From Cypionkella psychrotolerans (GTDB taxonomy: Bacteria; Pseudomonadota; Alphaproteobacteria; Rhodobacterales; Rhodobacteraceae): a stretch of 64,000 nucleotides of DNA. The stretch is taken from the NCBI RefSeq assembly GCF_001294535.1, contig NZ_LGIC01000083.1:112188-176187 (forward strand), in the 5' to 3' direction. The notes below the pieces were generated by a model. The model saw only the letters and a list, made by a program, of their open reading frames with translations, was not told where the DNA came from and did not search any database. Positions 59,775 to 64,000 of the stretch are shown here, in pieces. A program made the translations under genes and the position numbers. Position 1 is the stretch's first letter. Each line of letters starts with the position of its first letter.

Positions 59775-60669
59775 TGCGCACCTCCATCTGGGCGGTGACA
59801 TCCCAGTTCAGCGCAGGGCCAGCACTGGCTTTGAAGACCCCCTTGAAGCGGCCTTCAACGAACTTGAAACCGCCCCCGACAGCGATGGGCATCTGCACCC
59901 AAGCCGTGGTGCCTGCGGCTCCCGTCACCTTGCCATCGTTGCCGGTACGCAGATGCAGATCGTAGCCCGTGACCATGCGCGCGCCGACTTCAGAGACACC
60001 CAGACCCCACGCGGCATTGCCCGCGTAGCTGGGGTTGTTCGAAGCCGAGAGCGCGCTGATCCGCATCGCAGGCGCACTGCCGCCGCTCGCCACCGGGGCG
60101 GTCAGGGTCAGCCGCAAATAGCCATTGTCGCGGGACTCTAGCGTCCGGCTCACAAGCCCGCTTTGAAGGCCCAGCACGCCGTTCGCCAAATCGACGTCGG
60201 TGAAGCACTGCACACCGGCGCGGTCGAAGAACGAGAGCCGCGCCCAGTTGCGCCCTGCGGCCTTTAAGGTGGCGCGGCAGAGCACCGTCTTGCTGGCTTC
60301 GGCCAAGGGTAAGGCGAGTTCGCCATGGTGCAATCCATTGGCGGCGGTCTCGAACAACCCGTCCACGATCGCACTATCGGGCGACAGGCCCGTGCCGATG
60401 CCGCGCGTCGCATTCAGCCAGGTCCATCCGGCAAGGCTCTCGCTGTCGCCCGCGATGCTCCACGCCTCGTCGTTCCACCAGGCACGGAAGGCGGCGAATT
60501 CGGCGTCGGTCATCACCCAAGCCATGTCGACCAGGTCATTGCGCGCAAAGGTGATGCGGCGCACGCGTTGCGCGCCGATCTCCATGTCGGTGCGCAAAGC
60601 CGGATCAACCGGCGACAACCCAAATCCGGGCATCGAGGGCGTCGGCAAAACATCGGGCCACCGGCGCAT
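59767..60669 (-). CDS. Phage distal tail protein (probable)
   Basis: 300 residues. The N-terminus MRRWPDVLPTPSMPGFGLSPVDPALRTDM with RVRRITFARNDLVDMAWVMTDAEFAAFRAWW resembles proteins placed directly after the tape measure in Rhodobacteraceae phages. A C-terminal jelly-roll-like half (FFDRAGVQCFTDVDLANGVLGL) may form a carbohydrate-binding fold. The start shares one base with the tape-measure stop (TAATG). By position a Dit-like or tail-tip adaptor is likely. Confidence 0.7.
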   Translation of the reverse strand: MRRWPDVLPTPSMPGFGLSPVDPALRTDMEIGAQRVRRITFARNDLVDMAWVMTDAEFAAFRAWWNDEAWSIAGDSESLAGWTWLNATRGIGTGLSPDSAIVDGLFETAANGLHHGELALPLAEASKTVLCRATLKAAGRNWARLSFFDRAGVQCFTDVDLANGVLGLQSGLVSRTLESRDNGYLRLTLTAPVASGGSAPAMRISALSASNNPSYAGNAAWGLGVSEVGARMVTGYDLHLRTGNDGKVTGAAGTTAWVQMPIAVGGGFKFVEGRFKGVFKASAGPALNWDVTAQMEVRSA

Positions 60670-63053
60670 TATCGGCCCACCCGTGAGAGACCGAACGTGT
60701 TGGTCATTGCGTCTGACATTGCCCCGCGACCTTGGGTGATGTCGCCTGCAAGCGCATTCCCCACCATTTCGATCACCACGTCCATAATCCGGTCGCCGCC
60801 CTGCGAACGCTCGGTCGACGTGGCCTTGGTTCCCGGTGGCGTGGTGATGTTGACAATCACGTCGCCCCCACCGCCGCCCGAGGCGCGCACGCCGAGCCTG
60901 CCGCTGGCATCGCGCGCAAGCGGCATCACGGCTTCATCGCCAGCTTCACCCATCAGGCCCACGACCGCGCCCTTGGCCATCGGGAAAAAAGTCGGCTTGC
61001 TGACGACGGTGCCGCTATAGGCTTTGATCCCCGGACCACCAGGAACGCCGCCGAGCGCAAAAGGCTGGGGCAAGCCCATGCTGCCGGTGCCGCCGCTGGT
61101 TCCGCCCGACAAGCCGCCAGTGATCCCACCGATCAGGCTGTCAAGGAACGGCGTGATGATCGAAGCGGTGAACTTCTGGGCGGCGATCTCGGCCAGCTTC
61201 TGGATCACGAAGTTTTTGAAATCGGCCATCGCGGCCTTGCCCTTTTTGGCCCCCGACAAGAAATCCGCAAATCCCTTCTCGAAGTTCGAAGAGAGCTTAT
61301 CCGCCAGCCCGGCGCTCGCCTCGTTCAGATCGCCAACAAGCCCTTTGACTTCTGCCCGCCATTTACCAACCGCTGCTGCCGCTTTCGGGCCAGCCGCATC
61401 GGCCACCTTTTCCAGCTTCGGGATCAGATCAGCGATGCTGTTGGCGGCCTGATCCTTGGCCGAAGCGATGGCCTTGGTGCCTTCGGCGGTGGACATTAGC
61501 CCGAGCCGCACCTTCTCGTGGATGCCCGCGACCGCGTTCTCCAGCTTTTCCAGCGCGTCTTCAGCAGACTTCGTCAATGCGGCGAAGCTGTCGGGGTCAA
61601 TCTTTGCGGCACCACCGCTCGCACCGCCACCGGTTCTGGTAGCGGGAGGAGCACCCCAATCGACGCCACCAATGCCGTGTGGCGCACGCCGGGGCGGCCT
61701 TCGTCCAGCGCTGCCTTTGCCAAATTCGGTCGGATTACCGGCTGCATCCAGTCCGTCGGCGGCGGCTGCAGCAGCGGCGGCATCCCAGAGCTTGGCTGCA
61801 AGCGTCGTGGCATCGCTGATGGCACCAGATAGCCAGCCCGCCTGAGGCCCAGAGCTTGCGAGCAGGCCTGCGTTTTCCATGGCGGCGTAAAGCACCGCCG
61901 ATAAGTCATCCACCATGCTGACGTGTTCGCTTGTAACAGCGGTGGCTTCGGCGGTCTTCTCGACGATTTCGTTCAACGCGGAGGCAGCATCGCGCAAAGG
62001 CGCGGGAAGTTCCGAGCCAACCGGAACCATCTGCTGCATGATGCCGAGGGCTGATGCGGCCGCGTCGCGCAGTCCCGTCATGTTGCCGCCGTCGACATTG
62101 CCCAGACCGTCAAGCGCATCAATCAGCTGCCTTGCCTGATCAGCGCTGACGCCGTACTTCGCCGCAGCCTTTTCTGCCTCAGCTTGGCTGCGGGCAATTT
62201 GTTCATTGAAACGGGCGATCCGCTCGACGTCCGAAGGGTCAACGAGAGACAGTGCTTTCTTTCGCGAATCAACGACAGCCAGCTTTTCTGCAACTTCGGA
62301 CAGGCCACCCTTGAGGGGATCAATCGCCAACTTCATATCGTCAAGGGACTTGCTGAGCGTCACGCCCTTCATGAACTCAGCGAAGCCCTTCACGTCAGAG
62401 GCATATTCACCAAATTTCGTGCGCAACTCATCTGTGGATGTGGCTGCGGTTTGGGCAAAACCCTTGTAGGCATCAAGTGATCCACCCAGCTTATCGACGG
62501 CTTCATCCAGTGTGAGAGCCTTTTCTTCAGCGCCGCCTAAAGCTGATACCAACAGCGGCAAAGCAATCCCCGCTAAAAGGCCCACAGCTCCACCAACGGC
62601 CCCGAATCCAATGCCAATGTCAGGCAACTGGATCGCCAATGCCTGCACAAACTGACCCGTCGCCATAGTCTGTTGGCCAACCTGCGAGAGCTGTTGGGCC
62701 ATGAGTTTTGCCTGATACGCACCCGCGCTCATTTTGCCGCCGCTTGCGGTCACATGGGCATCCAGCGAGGCAGTTTGGGCTGCCAGCGCGGCCGTCTGTG
62801 CCACCGCCGTCTTTTCGGCGGCGACGACGCTGCCCAACTCTGTCTTCAACTCTTCAAGCTTGTTCTCAAGACCTGCAACAGCCGGAGTCGCCTTCGCCGC
62901 CCCACCGGCCAGCGCAGGGCCGACTTTCGCTCCTTCGACGGAAGCACCCTTCGCAGCATCACCCACGCCTTTGAGATCAGCCTTGGTCGCCGCCAGTGCG
63001 GCCTTAGCCTGGTCATTCTTGACCCGGAGTTCCATTGCGGCGGTCATATCCAT
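60669..63053 (-). CDS. Phage tail tape measure protein
   Basis: 794 residues. Long helical and Ala-rich (AKAALAATKADLKGVGDAAKG), with a hydrophobic segment at about 165-195 (GIGFGAVGGAVGLLAGIALPLLVSALGG) and a Gly-rich C-terminus (GGITGGLSGGTSGGTGSMG) before a conserved VVGLMGEAGDEAVMPLARDASGRLGV end. This is the classical layout of the protein that sets siphophage tail length. GAGGAGGG lies before the ATG. It directly follows the tail-assembly chaperone frames. Confidence 0.92.
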   Translation of the reverse strand: MDMTAAMELRVKNDQAKAALAATKADLKGVGDAAKGASVEGAKVGPALAGGAAKATPAVAGLENKLEELKTELGSVVAAEKTAVAQTAALAAQTASLDAHVTASGGKMSAGAYQAKLMAQQLSQVGQQTMATGQFVQALAIQLPDIGIGFGAVGGAVGLLAGIALPLLVSALGGAEEKALTLDEAVDKLGGSLDAYKGFAQTAATSTDELRTKFGEYASDVKGFAEFMKGVTLSKSLDDMKLAIDPLKGGLSEVAEKLAVVDSRKKALSLVDPSDVERIARFNEQIARSQAEAEKAAAKYGVSADQARQLIDALDGLGNVDGGNMTGLRDAAASALGIMQQMVPVGSELPAPLRDAASALNEIVEKTAEATAVTSEHVSMVDDLSAVLYAAMENAGLLASSGPQAGWLSGAISDATTLAAKLWDAAAAAAAADGLDAAGNPTEFGKGSAGRRPPRRAPHGIGGVDWGAPPATRTGGGASGGAAKIDPDSFAALTKSAEDALEKLENAVAGIHEKVRLGLMSTAEGTKAIASAKDQAANSIADLIPKLEKVADAAGPKAAAAVGKWRAEVKGLVGDLNEASAGLADKLSSNFEKGFADFLSGAKKGKAAMADFKNFVIQKLAEIAAQKFTASIITPFLDSLIGGITGGLSGGTSGGTGSMGLPQPFALGGVPGGPGIKAYSGTVVSKPTFFPMAKGAVVGLMGEAGDEAVMPLARDASGRLGVRASGGGGGDVIVNITTPPGTKATSTERSQGGDRIMDVVIEMVGNALAGDITQGRGAMSDAMTNTFGLSRVGR

Positions 63054-63071
63054 CAGCGGCCCTCCTCAGGC

Positions 63072-63403
63072 TCAAAGGCAGTGCAGCGCACCGTCATGGT
63101 CGCCCCGTGTCGAGGCCTTAGGTTTCGTGGTGTTGCGCAGCCAGTCGGCGACTTGCTGGCTGTCGCGAGTCACAGCAAAACTGATAGCTGCAATGGCGCG
63201 GGCGTCGTCTTTTGCGTCTTGCGCAATATGCCCGGCCGACAATGCGCCGAGCTGGGCGACGGTCAGTTCGCCAAGCTCGGCGAGGTGGTGTCCGCGTCGG
63301 ACGAGCCAAGCGAAGGCTTCGCCCCAGCCCAGTTGATCATCAGCGCCATCAATCGCTCGCCCGCTGCCGCGCGTTCCGGCAACAGGCGACGGGCGAAAAA
63401 ATC
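63072..63403 (-). other. Frameshift extension of the tail-assembly chaperone (GT-like)
   Basis: A second frame without a usable start reads GWGEAFAWLVRRGHHLAEL, then a helical stretch ending in a stop at 63074-63072. It opens immediately after a TGA and the slippery heptamer T-TTT-TTC (minus strand 63401-63395) lies at its first codons. A -1 slip there would fuse residues 1-102 of the chaperone to 107 more, giving a 209-residue protein. This is the arrangement of lambda G/GT. Confidence 0.6.
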
Positions 63404-63700
63404 AAAGTTCACCTCGTAGACCGCCGAGATCAGCCGCAGCATCTCGTCAGGATCAAGATCCATCAGCCAAGCCACGTCCGTGCCGGTGACGATCGACACC
63501 GCCTGACAGGCGGCTTCGGTGTGATGGGTCAGCACCGCCATGTAATCTGCGGTGACGATCAGTGGCATGAACGGCTCGCTGACCTTGGCGAACGCCGACA
63601 GCTGGCGCACCTTCAGGTTCGGGATCGCCAAGGTTTTGCCCGCGATGGATACGGTGCGAACCTCGGGGAAGAACGTCTCCAGATCATCTGTGTTTGCCAT
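63263..63700 (-). CDS. Phage tail-assembly chaperone (G-like)
   Basis: 145 residues starting MANTDDLETFFPEVRTVSI, with LKVRQLSAFAKVSEPFMPLIV and LMDLDPDEMLRLISAVYEVNFDFFARRLLPERAAAGERLMAL. The size, helical content and position between the tail-tube protein and the tape measure match phage tail-assembly chaperones. A GTG at 63709 overlapping the upstream stop is an alternative start. The reading frame contains the slippery site described at 63072-63403. Confidence 0.78.
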   Translation of the reverse strand: MANTDDLETFFPEVRTVSIAGKTLAIPNLKVRQLSAFAKVSEPFMPLIVTADYMAVLTHHTEAACQAVSIVTGTDVAWLMDLDPDEMLRLISAVYEVNFDFFARRLLPERAAAGERLMALMINWAGAKPSLGSSDADTTSPSLAN

Positions 63701-63705
63701 GCCGG

Positions 63706-64000
63706 TCACCGCGCGATGATGGTGAGTTCGGGCGCGCCGGTGACCCCCGGCAAGGCGCGCAAATCGGTGCTAATCATGATTGCGCCATCATCATCCACCG
63801 CCTGCGGATTGGTGCGCTGGACGCGCGGCGCAAAGACGCCAATACGCTTGCCCGCCGCGTTGCCGTGGTTGAAACCGAGAGAAGTCAGCGACACGGCGTT
63901 GATATCGGTGCGCCAGGTGATCTCTTCGGTATCCAACAGATCGACCGTCATCTGGCCACTGACCGCGCGATCCGTGATGGCGATCTTCTCGCCGCCCCAG
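63706..64000 (-). CDS. Phage tail tube protein, C-terminal part
   Basis: The frame is open to the right edge and continues beyond it; an internal Met at 63951 is not the start. The visible 97 residues include WGGEKIAITDRAVSGQMTVD, LLDTEEITWRTDINAVSL, GKRIGVFAPRVQRTNPQAVDDDGAIMISTDLRALP and a final GAPELTIIAR. The beta-rich pattern and its place upstream of the chaperone and tape measure suit a major tail tube protein. The N-terminal part lies outside the window. Confidence 0.7.
   Translation of the reverse strand, partial: WGGEKIAITDRAVSGQMTVDLLDTEEITWRTDINAVSLTSLGFNHGNAAGKRIGVFAPRVQRTNPQAVDDDGAIMISTDLRALPGVTGAPELTIIAR

Noticed and set aside
50412..64000. Gene transfer agent cluster
   Set aside because: The order tape measure, distal tail, NlpC/P60, TipJ is similar, but the long tape measure, DUF1833 protein, knob fibre and com-dam module indicate a lambda-like prophage rather than the RcGTA-type cluster.

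Overview
The window looks like chromosome from an alphaproteobacterium of the Rhodobacteraceae (a Rhodobacter/Pseudorhodobacter-like organism). This is inferred from the high-GC coding style, a split dcw cell-wall cluster, a polyhydroxyalkanoate (PHA) locus with phasin and PhaR, a DUF1127 gene followed by anti-Shine-Dalgarno (cuckoo/CcsR-type) RNAs, a GTTC-N7-GTTC LexA box, and a lambda-like prophage of a kind common in this family. No rRNA, tRNA or CRISPR array was found.

Layout. 0-5.6 kb: a HAD hydrolase fragment, DUF3572, a PleD-like diguanylate cyclase whose phospho-acceptor Asp is Glu, an ECF sigma operon with a periplasmic metal-sensor-like protein, an EF-hand protein, DUF983 and a NUDIX hydrolase. 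5.7-16.7 kb: the dcw cluster on the minus strand in the order mraZ-rsmH-ftsL-ftsI-murE-murF-mraY, then a plus-strand beta-barrel gene flanked by repeats, then murD. The region upstream of mraZ carries several sets of TGGG boxes with an exact 10-bp period, which are candidate MraZ operators. 16.8-19.1 kb: mrp, a small DUF1127 (CcaF1-like) gene, and about 600 bases holding some 15 hairpins with CCTCCTCCC-type loops, a large array of presumed cuckoo RNAs. 19.1-26.5 kb: benE, uvrD (with a LexA box) and pyruvate carboxylase. 26.7-34.4 kb: a PhnA-like protein, a LysR regulator, and phaR-phaP-phaC divergent from phaZ with TGC-rich PhaR-type operators in each control region, followed by two coupled alpha/beta hydrolases. 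34.5-40.2 kb: thrS, cspA, a Spx/ArsC-like protein, small membrane proteins, an acyltransferase and a CDP-alcohol phosphatidyltransferase. 40.2-50 kb: the ynjBCD-like ABC transporter, folA-thyA, a surface lipoprotein with its Slam-type outer-membrane assembly partner, glyoxalase I, and nrdR-ribD.

From about 50 kb to the right edge the sequence is accessory. A DUF3800 protein, a membrane protein, tiny ORFs and a broken duplicate of a methylase tail lead into a prophage late region read leftward: tail tube (cut by the window), tail-assembly chaperone with a predicted -1 frameshift, tape measure, distal tail proteins, NlpC/P60 hydrolase, a TipJ-like host-specificity protein, a tail fibre, and a Mu-like com gene overlapping a Dam-type adenine methylase.

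Most notable signals: the expanded CCTCCTCCC hairpin array behind the DUF1127 gene; the phased TGGG arrays upstream of mraZ; the slippery T TTT TTC frameshift in the tail chaperone; the com-dam pair with a decayed second dam tail; the Slam/lipoprotein pair downstream of a 16-bp palindrome; and two enzymes or regulators with altered key residues (Asp53Glu in the receiver domain, Ser-to-Gly in an alpha/beta hydrolase).
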